Of a DNA stretch of 40,818 bases, positions 30,708 to 38,981 are shown piece after piece. The stretch lies in NCBI GenBank assembly GCA_011176545.1, contig DUEN01000053.1, positions 9,970 through 50,787 of the forward strand, in the 5' to 3' direction. Source of the stretch: Caldilineae bacterium. Lineage in GTDB: Bacteria; Chloroflexota; Anaerolineae; DUEN01. A program made the translations under genes and the position numbers. Within the stretch, counting starts at the first letter, position 1. The number at the start of each line of letters is the position of its first letter. The notes under the pieces were generated by a model. That model was not told the origin of the DNA. It did no database searches and saw only the letters and a list, made by a program, of their open reading frames with translations.

Positions 30708-30746
30708 GAGAGACATCGCTGCTTGATTCTGGGATGGCCTTTCTCA

Positions 30747-31535
30747 ATGGCTACCTCTGGTCCCTATCTCCAAACGGTAGATCGCGCGCTTCAGGTGTTG
30801 CTTCAGTTTGATGAGGCACATCCTGAGTGGAGCGCCGCTGAGCTGGCTCAACAACTGGGGTTGCATCGCAGCATCGTCTATCGGATTCTGGCCACGTTAG
30901 AGCGACGCGGGTTCGTCACCCAGGCCGACCGTCGTGGGCGTTTTCGCCTGGGGCTCAAGTTGGTCGAGTTGGGCAACGTCGTCCTGGCCAACATGGACCT
31001 GCGCCAGGTGGCGCATCCCGTTATGGAGCGGCTGGTGCGAGAGACCGGTGAGTCGGCTTTCCTCACCGTCGTCAGCGGCGATGAGAGCGTCTGTGTGGAT
31101 AAGATCGACAGCCCGCAGCCCATCCGGGTGACGCTTACCCTCGGTGGTCGTAGTCCTCTCCACGCGGGCGCGTCGAATAAGATCCTTTTAGCTTATCTCC
31201 CCCCCAAGGCCATTGATGCCTACATCGCCAAGGGCTTGGAACAGATCACACCGGATACTATTACGGATCCACAGCAACTCAAAGAGGAGTTGGCCCAGAT
31301 CCGCAAGCAGGGATGGGCCTACAGCGTAGGTGAGTTAACCCCTGGCGTGGCGGCTATGGCTGTCCCCTTGCGGAACAGCAACGGCGAAGTGGTCGCGGGA
31401 CTGAGCATCGCTAACCTGGCTTCCAGGTTCAGCGAAGACAGGCGCCCGATGCTGATTCAGAAGCTCCGCGAGGCGGCCGACGAGATCTCGGCTCAATTGT
31501 TGGTATGGCACACAGCCCAGTCACCCTCCTCGTAA
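30747..31535 (+). CDS. IclR-family transcriptional regulator
   Basis: The 262-residue protein has an N-terminal winged helix-turn-helix (YLQTVDRALQVLLQFDE...SAAELAQQLGLHRSIVYRILATLERRGFV) and a C-terminal effector-binding domain with the IclR signature around GRSPLHAGASNKILLAYLP and GWAYSVGELTPGVAAMAVPLRNSNGEVVAGLSIA. Such regulators sense small carboxylic or aromatic metabolites and control nearby catabolic genes. The frame is open from 30654, but that includes the promoter; ATG 30747 starts at the conserved region and follows GGGATGG. It is the first gene of the cluster, 109 bases before the racemase gene, so it most likely controls the racemase-transporter-M29 genes. Confidence 0.9.
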   Translation: MATSGPYLQTVDRALQVLLQFDEAHPEWSAAELAQQLGLHRSIVYRILATLERRGFVTQADRRGRFRLGLKLVELGNVVLANMDLRQVAHPVMERLVRETGESAFLTVVSGDESVCVDKIDSPQPIRVTLTLGGRSPLHAGASNKILLAYLPPKAIDAYIAKGLEQITPDTITDPQQLKEELAQIRKQGWAYSVGELTPGVAAMAVPLRNSNGEVVAGLSIANLASRFSEDRRPMLIQKLREAADEISAQLLVWHTAQSPSS

Positions 31536-31644
31536 GGGGATCTGGGTTCTATCTGCCATCATGACGCCTCGCCGCGACGGTGTATTGGGTTCCTCTTGCT
31601 GAACATGGCCTGGACTCCCAAGGCACATCTTTTTGAGGAAGAGC

Positions 31645-32307
31645 ATGATGTATCGAATTGGACTCATTCGTGTGTTTTCCACCGATGATGTAGAACTCCT
31701 GAATCGCCACGGCCGATTGCTGGAGAAGTTCATCGCCCGCCCTGATCTTCAGGTGATCAGCCGCTGCATTGAGGGTCACCCACAGGGCCTCTGGAATCAA
31801 GAGGAGATCCGCAAAGCGATCCCCAAGATCGTTCGGCTGGGCCAGGAGATGGAACGCCGGGATGGCGTGGCCGCCCTGTTGGTCAGTTGCGCCGCAGATC
31901 CTGGCGTCCCCGAGCTGCGGGAAGCGGTTCGCGTGCCGGTGATCGGCGCTGGCTCTGCATCGGCGGCCGTGGCCCTCTCCCTGGGACGGCCGGTGGGCGC
32001 GTTGGGCATCACCGACTGGATCCTGCCGCCGATCAGCGAGGTGTTGGGCTCGCGGCTCGTCGGCTGGGAGGTACCCGAAGGGGTGAAGACGACTGTGGAT
32101 CTCATGTCCGAACAGGGACAGGAGCGCTTCGTCGAGGCTGGTGAGCGTCTTAAGGGGCGAGGCGCCGGGGTCATCCTCCTGGCCTGTACCGGCTTTTCCA
32201 CCGTAGAGGCCGCCCCCCTCCTGGAGGAGCGATTAGGGTTGCCGGTGATCGATCCGCTCCTCTCTGCCGGGATGATCGCGTACTACGCGGCCAGGGGGAA
32301 CGCATGA
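31645..32307 (+). CDS. Asp/Glu/hydantoin racemase superfamily protein (first of two)
   Basis: A 220-residue two-lobed protein with the two catalytic cysteines of the superfamily: Cys82 in LLVSCAADPGVPELR and Cys181 in VILLACTGFSTVEAAP. The conserved VPVIGAGSASAAVAL and GLPVIDPLLSAGMIAYY pieces follow each cysteine, as in aspartate racemase, hydantoin racemase and maleate isomerase. Which reaction it carries out cannot be told from sequence. ATG 31645 (or 31648) follows GAGGAA; the TTG at 31633 is an unlikely start. Its stop overlaps the ATG of the second racemase gene (ATGA at 32304-32307). Confidence 0.85.
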   Translation: MMYRIGLIRVFSTDDVELLNRHGRLLEKFIARPDLQVISRCIEGHPQGLWNQEEIRKAIPKIVRLGQEMERRDGVAALLVSCAADPGVPELREAVRVPVIGAGSASAAVALSLGRPVGALGITDWILPPISEVLGSRLVGWEVPEGVKTTVDLMSEQGQERFVEAGERLKGRGAGVILLACTGFSTVEAAPLLEERLGLPVIDPLLSAGMIAYYAARGNA

Positions 32308-33011
32308 AGCGCATCAAGGTCATCGTGGCGGTCAGCACCGACCGCTGGAACCGTCCTTTGGCGGAGCAGTATGAGCAGCTTAAAAACCCAGACACTGAGC
32401 TCACGATCGTCAATTTGAAGAAGGGGCCGGAATCCATCGAGGCTTTCTATGACGAAGCCTTCGCTGAGCCTTTTGTGGTCAGAGAGATAGAGCAGGCGGC
32501 GGATGAAGGTTTCGATGGCATCATCATTTACTGTTTTGGCAATCCGGGATTATACGCCGCCCGCGAGGCGGTGAGCATCCCGGTGGTGGGCATCGGGGAG
32601 GCGGCTATCAACCTGGCCTGTATCCTGGGCCATCACTTCTCGGTGGTCACGGAAGTGGCCCACGCCGTGCCGCGGGTGTGGCGTACTATCCGACTCATGG
32701 GTGTGACGGAGAAAGTGGCCTCGGTGCGGTCGGCGGATATCCCGGTGCTGGATATGGGGGATCTGGATCGATTGCGGGCCGCCGTACTCCATGCTTGTGA
32801 GACAGCCATCGAGGCTGATGGGGCTGATGTGCTCGTGTTGGGATGTGGATCCATGTTCGGTGTGCGGGAGGAGATCGAGGGCCGATACGGGGTTCCCGTG
32901 GTCGAGCCTGGCCCGGCGGCGTTGAAGCTCCTGGAATCCCTGCTATCTCTGAAGCTGAGCCATAGCAAGCGAGCCTTCCGGCCACCGCCGGTGAAGCAGA
33001 TCTTATTCTAG
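32304..33011 (+). CDS. Asp/Glu/hydantoin racemase superfamily protein (second of two)
   Basis: A 235-residue relative of the previous protein. Catalytic cysteines are Cys77 in GIIIYCFGNPGLYAAREA and Cys181 in VLVLGCGSMFGVREEIE; IPVVGIGEAAINLACILG and GVPVVEPGPAALKLLESLL are the matching strands. GCGSM is close to the GCAGM motif typical of hydantoin racemases, so this copy is the more hydantoin-racemase-like. The two copies differ a good deal and are probably not redundant; they could form a heterodimer or act on successive intermediates. Translation is coupled to the first gene by a 4-base overlap; the transporter lipoprotein gene follows 84 bases later. Confidence 0.86.
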   Translation: MKRIKVIVAVSTDRWNRPLAEQYEQLKNPDTELTIVNLKKGPESIEAFYDEAFAEPFVVREIEQAADEGFDGIIIYCFGNPGLYAAREAVSIPVVGIGEAAINLACILGHHFSVVTEVAHAVPRVWRTIRLMGVTEKVASVRSADIPVLDMGDLDRLRAAVLHACETAIEADGADVLVLGCGSMFGVREEIEGRYGVPVVEPGPAALKLLESLLSLKLSHSKRAFRPPPVKQILF

Positions 33012-33095
33012 CGGAAAGGAGGGATGCGTCACAAGCGATCTCGGTCTAAAGTGTATGTTGGGTCCCCCACATCAATGTCTATGGAGGAGGCGACC

Positions 33096-34739
33096 ATGAG
33101 ACACAAGTCCTATACCCTAACGCTGCTTATCTTGCTCGTCGTCGTGTCCCTGGGGCTGGTCCAGTGCGCGCCAGCGGTCACCCCCGCGCCGACCGAGGCG
33201 CCGCCTGCTGAAGAAGCCGCCGCGCCGACGGAAGCCCCGGAGATCGCCATCACGTACGCGACGCAGCAGACGACGGTTACCCTTGATCCGGCGCTCCACG
33301 TGGACGAGACTCAAAGCCTGCACGTGATGAACGTCTACGACCCATTGGTCTTCCCGACCAAGGGCGGTCCACCCAGGCCCCATCTGGCGGAATCTTGGGA
33401 AGTCTCTGATGACGGCCTCACCTACACCTTCCACCTGCGTAAGGGCGTCAAATTCCACGACGGCACGGAGCTCACCGCCGAAGATGTGGCCTTCAGCATG
33501 GATCGCATGCTCTCCATCGGCAAAGGCTTCTCCTGGCTGTGGAAGGGCGTGTTGGATCCAGGCGACACCGAGGCGGTGGACGACTATACGGTGGTCTTCC
33601 ATCTGAACAAGCCCTACGGTCCCTTCCTGGCCACGCTGGTGCAGCTCTTCATCGTCAACAAGGACCTGCTCATGGCGAACAAGCAGGATGGGGACTACGG
33701 GGAATTTGGTGACTACGGCATGGCGTTTCTCAACCAGCAGGACGCCGGGTCCGGCCCCTACTGGGTGGAGACCTACGAGCCGGGCGTCAAGACCGTCTTC
33801 CGTAAGTTCGATGACTACTGGGGCGGTTGGGAGCCTGGCCAGGTGGACAAGGCTACCTTCCTCATCGTCAGCGAGATGGCCACCCAGAAGCTGATGCTTC
33901 AGCGGGGCGAAGTGGACATGATCGAGCAGTGGCACTCCGTGGAGACCTTCGAGGAGTTGAAGCAGTCGCCGGGGATCGTGGTGGAGGAGGATCCCAACGT
34001 GCAGCTCTTCTTCCTGAGCATGAACAACAAGAAGCCACCGCTCGACAATGTAGAGGTGCGCAGGGCCATCTCCTATGCTTTCGACTACGACACGGCGGTG
34101 AACGTCATCTTCAAGGGGGCTGCTCAGGCTCGAGGGCCGGTCCCCATCCTCTTGCCCGGCCATAACCCCAACACCATCCAATACACCCGCGACCTGGAGA
34201 AGGCCAAGAAGCATCTGGAAGCTTCTGGCATTGATCCCAGCCAGTACAAGCTGAACTACGTGTACGTGACCGGGCTGGAGAGCGAGGAGAAGATCGGCCT
34301 CCTGCTCCAGGCCAACCTCAAGGAGCTGGGCTTCGAGGTGGAGCTGCAGCCGGAGCCATGGGCGCGGATGGTGGAGTTGGTCTCCAAGCCGGAGACGGCG
34401 CCGCACTTCATGGCCGTCTTCCACACCGCCAAGTACCCCTCGCCGGATGGGCACACTTATCTGATGTTCCATCCGAATGCGTGGGGTACCTACATGTCCT
34501 GCAGCTACTATGAGAACCCCGAGGTCTCTGCCTTGCTGGAGGAGGCTCGGGCTACGGTGGACACGGAGAAGCGCTACGAACTGTATGGCAAGGTGCAGGA
34601 GATCGTGGCCGATGAGGCGGCCGCCCTCTTCATCGCTAATCCGCTGCACCGCATCGCTCATCGGGATCGGATCACGGGTTACACCTTCCTGGGTGTGCTC
34701 GGCTATGATCTGACCTGGTATCCGCTGCGGGTTAAGTAG
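33096..34739 (+). CDS. ABC transporter substrate-binding lipoprotein, oligopeptide/dipeptide type (SBP_bac_5)
   Basis: The 547-residue protein has a lipoprotein signal peptide (LLILLVVVSLGLVQC) with the lipidated cysteine at residue 24, followed by a proline/alanine/glutamate-rich linker to about residue 49. The mature part has the family 5 signature near residues 112-150 (YTFHLRKGVKFHDGTELTAEDV) and typical later blocks such as DNVEVRRAISYAFDYD. It binds the ligand outside the membrane and delivers it to the permease pair. Family ligands include peptides, nickel complexes, glutathione and some sugars; the ligand here is unknown. ATG 33096 is chosen over ATG 33024 because GGAGGAGG lies 5 bases before it and the signal peptide then begins correctly. 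Confidence 0.93.
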   Translation: MRHKSYTLTLLILLVVVSLGLVQCAPAVTPAPTEAPPAEEAAAPTEAPEIAITYATQQTTVTLDPALHVDETQSLHVMNVYDPLVFPTKGGPPRPHLAESWEVSDDGLTYTFHLRKGVKFHDGTELTAEDVAFSMDRMLSIGKGFSWLWKGVLDPGDTEAVDDYTVVFHLNKPYGPFLATLVQLFIVNKDLLMANKQDGDYGEFGDYGMAFLNQQDAGSGPYWVETYEPGVKTVFRKFDDYWGGWEPGQVDKATFLIVSEMATQKLMLQRGEVDMIEQWHSVETFEELKQSPGIVVEEDPNVQLFFLSMNNKKPPLDNVEVRRAISYAFDYDTAVNVIFKGAAQARGPVPILLPGHNPNTIQYTRDLEKAKKHLEASGIDPSQYKLNYVYVTGLESEEKIGLLLQANLKELGFEVELQPEPWARMVELVSKPETAPHFMAVFHTAKYPSPDGHTYLMFHPNAWGTYMSCSYYENPEVSALLEEARATVDTEKRYELYGKVQEIVADEAAALFIANPLHRIAHRDRITGYTFLGVLGYDLTWYPLRVK

Positions 34740-34761
34740 TGCGTATTGCGTGTTGCGTATT

Positions 34762-34799
34762 CCGTAGCCCCTGGTCCGTCCCGGGGCCAGGGGCTACGG
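34762..34799 (+). promoter_or_regulatory. intercistronic 13-bp hairpin after the binding-protein gene
   Basis: CCGTAGCCCCTGG (34762-34774) and CCAGGGGCTACGG (34787-34799) are perfect inverse complements around a 12-base loop. No U-run follows. Such hairpins between a binding-protein gene and its permease genes often protect the upstream mRNA and raise its level; that role is inferred. Short GCGTATT units (34741-34762) stand just before it. Confidence 0.65.
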
Positions 34800-34839
34800 C
34801 GCATTATACAGGGACATACTGCGCAACGCAGGAGATCCG

Positions 34840-35871
34840 ATGAGATACCGCGACTATCTGATCCGACGGCTGCTGTATACCATACCGGCGCTCATCGGCC
34901 TCTCGATGCTCATCTTCGTCATCGCCCGGGTGATGCCCGGCGATCCGGCCCGGCTGGCCCTGGGCCCTGAGGCCAGCGAGGAGCAGGTGCAGAAGCTGCG
35001 GGAGGAGCTGGGACTTAACTTACCCATCCACCTCCAATACATCCGCTATATGCGGGGGGTGCTCCAGGGCAGGCTGGGCGCTTCGCTGTACACGAATCGG
35101 GATGTGGTCATAGACCTGAAGGAGTACTTCCCGGCCACCTTTGAGCTGGTCACCGTAGCCATGATCCTATCCGTGGTCGTCGGCGTGCCCCTGGGCATCA
35201 TCTCAGCGGTCCGCAGGGATCAATGGGAGGACCATGTCACACGCATCTTCGCCCTCTCGGGCGTCTCCATGCCGCGCTTCTGGATCGGCATCCTCTTCCA
35301 ATTAGTCCTGGCCTATCACCTGGGCCTCTTGCCGACCACCGGGCGTATCGCGCCGGACATTCCGCCGCCGACGTCCATCACGGGGATGTATTTGGTGGAT
35401 AGCCTGATCACAGGTAACCTTGTGGCCTTCAAGAGCTGTCTGGTCCACATCATCATGCCCGCCGTCACCCTGGCGCTCTCGCCCATCGCCCAGCTCATGC
35501 GAGTCGTACGGGCCAGCATGATCGAGCAGATGCGCAAAGGATATATCCTGGCCGCGCGGGCGAATGGGATGCCGGAGAACTTATTGGTGTATAAGTACAT
35601 GCTTAAGAACGCCTTTATCGCTGCTTTAACGATCATAGGGCTCTTATATGGCTTCTTCCTGGGGGGCGCGTTCGTGGTGGAAACAGTGTTCTCCTGGCCG
35701 GGCATGGCGCGGTATGGCGTGAGAGCTTTCATCTATAAGGATTTCAACGCTCTCATCGGCGTGGTGTTGGTCATCGCCGTGGCTTACGCGGTGATCAACA
35801 TCCTGGTGGACATCGCGTATGGCCTGTTGGATCCACGCATCAGGTTGGGAGCGGAGGCGAGAGAGACGTGA
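34840..35871 (+). CDS. ABC transporter permease, DppB/OppB type
   Basis: A 343-residue inner-membrane protein with about six helices. The N-terminal YLIRRLLYTIPALIGLSMLIFVIARVMPGDPA is the classic DppB start, with a large first outer loop. The EAA-type loop that contacts the ATPase reads RANGMPENLLVYKYMLKNA, followed by GGAFVVETVFSWPGMARYG, a family signature. It forms half of the transport channel. The ATG follows AGGAG at 34830-34834. Its stop overlaps the GTG of the next permease gene, so the two are made in equal amounts. Confidence 0.95.
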   Translation: MRYRDYLIRRLLYTIPALIGLSMLIFVIARVMPGDPARLALGPEASEEQVQKLREELGLNLPIHLQYIRYMRGVLQGRLGASLYTNRDVVIDLKEYFPATFELVTVAMILSVVVGVPLGIISAVRRDQWEDHVTRIFALSGVSMPRFWIGILFQLVLAYHLGLLPTTGRIAPDIPPPTSITGMYLVDSLITGNLVAFKSCLVHIIMPAVTLALSPIAQLMRVVRASMIEQMRKGYILAARANGMPENLLVYKYMLKNAFIAALTIIGLLYGFFLGGAFVVETVFSWPGMARYGVRAFIYKDFNALIGVVLVIAVAYAVINILVDIAYGLLDPRIRLGAEARET

Positions 35872-36764
35872 CACAAGCCAGATTGTGGAAGCTTAGCTCT
35901 GGTGATGCTTTTGAGGCGCGTTTTGAGGATCTCCGACGTACACTGCATCGGCTGCGGCGCAGTCCCCTCTCTTTGGTGGGGCTGGCCATCGTCTTGGGGT
36001 TGATAGGGATGGCCATCTTTGCCCCGCAGATCGCCCCGTATCCTGAGGACATCGCCACAGTGCACTTCGATCGCACCTTCCAACCTCCGAGCCGTGAGCA
36101 CTGGTTCGGCACCGACGAGGTGGGGCGCGATGTGCTCAGCCGGGTCATCTTCGGCACTCGTATCTCCCTCTCCATCGGCCTGGCCGTGCTGGCGATCGCC
36201 CTGGCCATTGGCGTACCCCTGGGCCTTATCGCCGGCTATATGGGCGGCCTGGTGAACACCGTGATCATGCGCTTGACCGACATCTTCCTGGCTATCCCGC
36301 CTGTGGTGCTGGCCATGGCCGTAAGCGCCTTGCTCACGCCCACCCTGGAGAACAGCATCTTCGCCATCGCCTTCAGCTGGTGGCCTTGGTATACGCGCCT
36401 CATCCAGGGGCAGGTGCTCTCGATTAAAGAGGAGACCTTCGTGGAGGCGTCCCGCTCGGCGGGGGCCAGCGCCTTTTACATCGCCTTCAAGGAGATCCTG
36501 CCCAACGTCTTGACTATCCTCATCGTTAAGGTGACGTTGGATATCGGCTATGCCGTCCTCACCGGAGCGGTACTGGGCTTCCTGGGCTTGGGGGTGCGCC
36601 CGCCGACCCCGGAGTGGGGGACCATGGCCAGTAAGGGGCGGCTGCATCTGCCCACCCGCTGGTGGTTGACCACCTTCCCCGGCTTGGCCATCTTCATCAC
36701 GGTCCTGGGCTTTAACCTCTTGGGCGATGGCCTGCGCGATGCCTTTGACGTGGAGCTGGAGTAG
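35868..36764 (+). CDS. ABC transporter permease, DppC/OppC type
   Basis: The 298-residue partner permease begins with a cytoplasmic leader and a helix (LVGLAIVLGLIGMAIFAPQIAPY). The DppC-type outer loop HWFGTDEVGRDVLSRVIFGTRISL is present, then further helices and the EAA loop EASRSAGASAFYIAFKEILPNVLTI (read as two pieces). LGFLGLGVRPPTPEWGTM close to the C-terminus is a family signature. GTG 35868 overlaps the DppB-type stop by 4 bases. It completes the transmembrane channel. Confidence 0.95.
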   Translation: MTQARLWKLSSGDAFEARFEDLRRTLHRLRRSPLSLVGLAIVLGLIGMAIFAPQIAPYPEDIATVHFDRTFQPPSREHWFGTDEVGRDVLSRVIFGTRISLSIGLAVLAIALAIGVPLGLIAGYMGGLVNTVIMRLTDIFLAIPPVVLAMAVSALLTPTLENSIFAIAFSWWPWYTRLIQGQVLSIKEETFVEASRSAGASAFYIAFKEILPNVLTILIVKVTLDIGYAVLTGAVLGFLGLGVRPPTPEWGTMASKGRLHLPTRWWLTTFPGLAIFITVLGFNLLGDGLRDAFDVELE

Positions 36765-36766
36765 AG

Positions 36767-37777
36767 ATGCTGGAAGTCGAGGATCTGAGGGTCTACTTCG
36801 ACGTCTTCGAGGGCGAAGCCCGAGTGCTGGACAGCGTGAGCCTGCATGTGGACGAGGGGGAGACGGTCGCCCTGGTGGGCGAGACGGGTTGCGGCAAGTC
36901 GGTGACCATCAAGACCATCCTGCGCATCCTGCCCATGCCGCCGGGCCGTATCGTGAGCGGTCATATCATGTATAAGGGGCGGGATCTGCTGGCCATGTCC
37001 GAGGAGGAGTTGCATGCCCTGCGCGGCCGGGAGATCGCTTTCATCCCGCAGGAGCCGATGAGCTCGCTCAATCCCGTGTTCACCGTGGAGGAGCAGTTCA
37101 CGGAACTGATCCGTTGGCAGGGGCGCTATCGGGTGAGCTGGCTGGAGCGCTTGGCGAAGTCCTTCGATGGCGCGGGGAAGCGAGCCGCCTGGGAGCGGGC
37201 GTTGAGCTTACTGGAGAAGATGAACATCCCCGATCCGGTGCGGGTGATGCGCAGCTATCCGGTGGAGCTCAGCGGCGGGATGAGCCAGCGGGTGCTCATT
37301 GCCATGGCTCTGGCCGGCAACCCCTCGTTGCTCATCGCCGACGAGCCGGGGACGGCGCTAGACGTGACCACCCAGGAACAGATCCTGCAACTCCTGAAGC
37401 AGCGAGTGGAGACGGAGAAGCTGGCCGTGCTGTATATCACTCATAATCTGGGTGTGGCGCGAGAGATGACGAGGCGCATCTACGTCATGTATGCGGGCCA
37501 TATCGTGGAGGAGGCGCCGACGGTGGAGTTGTTCCGGGAGCCTCGCCATCCCTACACCCAGGGGTTGATCGCCTCCATCCCGAAGCTCACAGGCGGGGAG
37601 GTGATGGGCATCGAGGGGCGCATCCCGGACTACGTAGATCCGCCATCCGGCTGTCGCTTCCACCCGCGTTGTGAGCACGTCATGGACGTGTGTCGGGAGA
37701 TCAGGCCGAAACTTGTGCCCATCGGCCCGGGCCATCGGGTGGCATGCCACCTTTACGAGGCGGAGGGCTCAAACTGA
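36767..37777 (+). CDS. ABC transporter ATP-binding protein, DppD/OppD type
   Basis: A 336-residue ATPase with Walker A GETGCGKS (about 38-45), Q-loop in [13 protein letters not shown], signature LSGGMSQR, Walker [13 protein letters not shown] and the switch His in YITHNLGVA. The C-terminal oligopeptide-transporter extension includes [14 protein letters not shown], four cysteines of which can hold an Fe-S cluster in relatives. Its start is 2 bases after the permease stop. Note GTALD where most relatives have TALD/TSALD; the catalytic Glu is kept. The 208-base gap after it is occupied by an inverted-repeat element. Confidence 0.95.
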   Translation: MLEVEDLRVYFDVFEGEARVLDSVSLHVDEGETVALVGETGCGKSVTIKTILRILPMPPGRIVSGHIMYKGRDLLAMSEEELHALRGREIAFIPQEPMSSLNPVFTVEEQFTELIRWQGRYRVSWLERLAKSFDGAGKRAAWERALSLLEKMNIPDPVRVMRSYPVELSGGMSQRVLIAMALAGNPSLLIADEPGTALDVTTQEQILQLLKQRVETEKLAVLYITHNLGVAREMTRRIYVMYAGHIVEEAPTVELFREPRHPYTQGLIASIPKLTGGEVMGIEGRIPDYVDPPSGCRFHPRCEHVMDVCREIRPKLVPIGPGHRVACHLYEAEGSN

Positions 37778-37846
37778 TCGCCTTCTGATCCAGGACAGCC
37801 ACAAGGGCTGCTCCTACGCGGTTATATGCTATTTACTACTTAGAGG

Positions 37847-37954
37847 AACCGCAAAGGACGCGAAGAGCGCTAAGGTTTTTAAATGGTTTTTAAGAACTTT
37901 GACGTCAGAAGGACTTTTTGAATCACCTTTGCGTCTTTTGCGCTCTTTGCGGTT
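37847..37954. repeat. ~108-bp inverted-repeat element (AACCGCAAAG ends) inside the transporter operon
   Basis: AACCGCAAAG (37847-37856) and CTTTGCGGTT (37945-37954) are perfect terminal inverse complements, and the arms continue to pair imperfectly inward (GGACGCGAAGAGCGC against GCGTCTTTTGCGCTC). The centre contains a 24-base segment shared, inverted and with one mismatch, with 21004-21027. It encodes no protein. It splits the two ATPase genes of one operon, so it may be a MITE-like or REP-like insertion. Confidence 0.7.
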
Positions 37955-37985
37955 ACCAAAGTCCAATATTTAGCAGGGGAGATGC

Positions 37986-38981
37986 ATGGCAGCACTGCTC
38001 TCAGTCAGCCATCTGAAGAAGTACTTTCCCATCACCGCGGGCTTCCTGGGCCGCCGGGTGGGGGAGGTGAAGGCGGTCGATGACGTCTCCTTTGCCATCC
38101 CAGAGGGGAAGACCTTTGCCTTGGTGGGGGAGTCCGGTTCCGGGAAGACCACCGTGGGCAAAACCGTCATCCGGTTGATCCGACCCACCGCCGGCGATAT
38201 CATCTTCGACGGTACTAACCTCTCCAAGTTCAAAGAGAGGGATCTGAAGCCCTGGCGGCGACAGATGCAGATCGTCTTTCAGGATCCCACGTCGTCGCTC
38301 AACCCTCGCCGCCGGGTGGCGGACATCATCGCCACGCCGTTGGAGGTGCACGGCATCGGCACCGCGCGGGAGCGGCTGGCTCGGGTAAAGGAGCTGCTTG
38401 AGCTGGTGGAGCTGCCCGACAAATACCTGTACAGCTATCCCCACGCCCTGAGCGGCGGCCAAAAGCAGAGGGTGGCTATCGCCCGCGCTCTGGCCTTAAA
38501 CCCTCGCTTCGTCGTCCTGGACGAGCCAACGTCGGCCCTGGATGTCTCGGTGCAGGCTAAGATCCTGGCCCTGTTGGCCCGACTGCAGAAGGAGCTGGGG
38601 CTGACTTACCTGCTCATCTCCCACGACCTGAGCGTGGTGAAAAACTTCTCCGATCACATCGCGGTGATGTACCTGGGCAAGCTGATGGAGATGGCGCCTA
38701 CCCAGGAGTTGTTCGCTAACCCGTTGCACCCTTATACTCGGGCGCTGCTCTCAGCCATCCCAGTGGTCATCGACGAGGAACTGGAGATGATCCCGGAGCG
38801 CATCACTCTGGAGGGAGAGATCCCCAGCCCGGTCAACGCTCCCAAGGGGTGCGTTTTCCACACGCGCTGCTACGCTCGCATGGACGTCTGTTCGTTGCAG
38901 GAGCCACAGCAGTGGGAGCCAGCTCCAGGACATTACGTGTGGTGTCATCTGTTTGCCGTAGGAGGGGACGCGCCAACATGA
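37986..38981 (+). CDS. ABC transporter ATP-binding protein, DppF/OppF type
   Basis: The 331-residue second ATPase has the DppF-type start LLSVSHLKKYFPITAGFLGRR (in two pieces), Walker A GESGSGKTT, QIVFQDPTSSLNPRR at the Q-loop, signature LSGGQKQR, Walker B VVLDEPTSALD and switch His in LLISHDLSVV. The C-terminal CVFHTRCYARMDVC is the oligopeptide-transporter cysteine motif. Together with the lipoprotein, two permeases and the other ATPase it completes a five-part importer. Its TGA overlaps the ATG of the M29-like gene at 38978-38981, so that enzyme is coupled to the transporter. Confidence 0.95.
   Translation: MAALLSVSHLKKYFPITAGFLGRRVGEVKAVDDVSFAIPEGKTFALVGESGSGKTTVGKTVIRLIRPTAGDIIFDGTNLSKFKERDLKPWRRQMQIVFQDPTSSLNPRRRVADIIATPLEVHGIGTARERLARVKELLELVELPDKYLYSYPHALSGGQKQRVAIARALALNPRFVVLDEPTSALDVSVQAKILALLARLQKELGLTYLLISHDLSVVKNFSDHIAVMYLGKLMEMAPTQELFANPLHPYTRALLSAIPVVIDEELEMIPERITLEGEIPSPVNAPKGCVFHTRCYARMDVCSLQEPQQWEPAPGHYVWCHLFAVGGDAPT

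Noticed and set aside
33117-34661. 514-residue open frame on the minus strand opposite the binding-protein gene
   Set aside because: Low-complexity His/Val/Leu/Gly product; the plus strand encodes a complete signal peptide and SBP_bac_5 protein. It is a GC-driven shadow.
34762-34799. Rho-independent terminator
   Set aside because: The stem is strong but no U-run follows on the plus strand, and the permease genes of the same transporter lie directly downstream.
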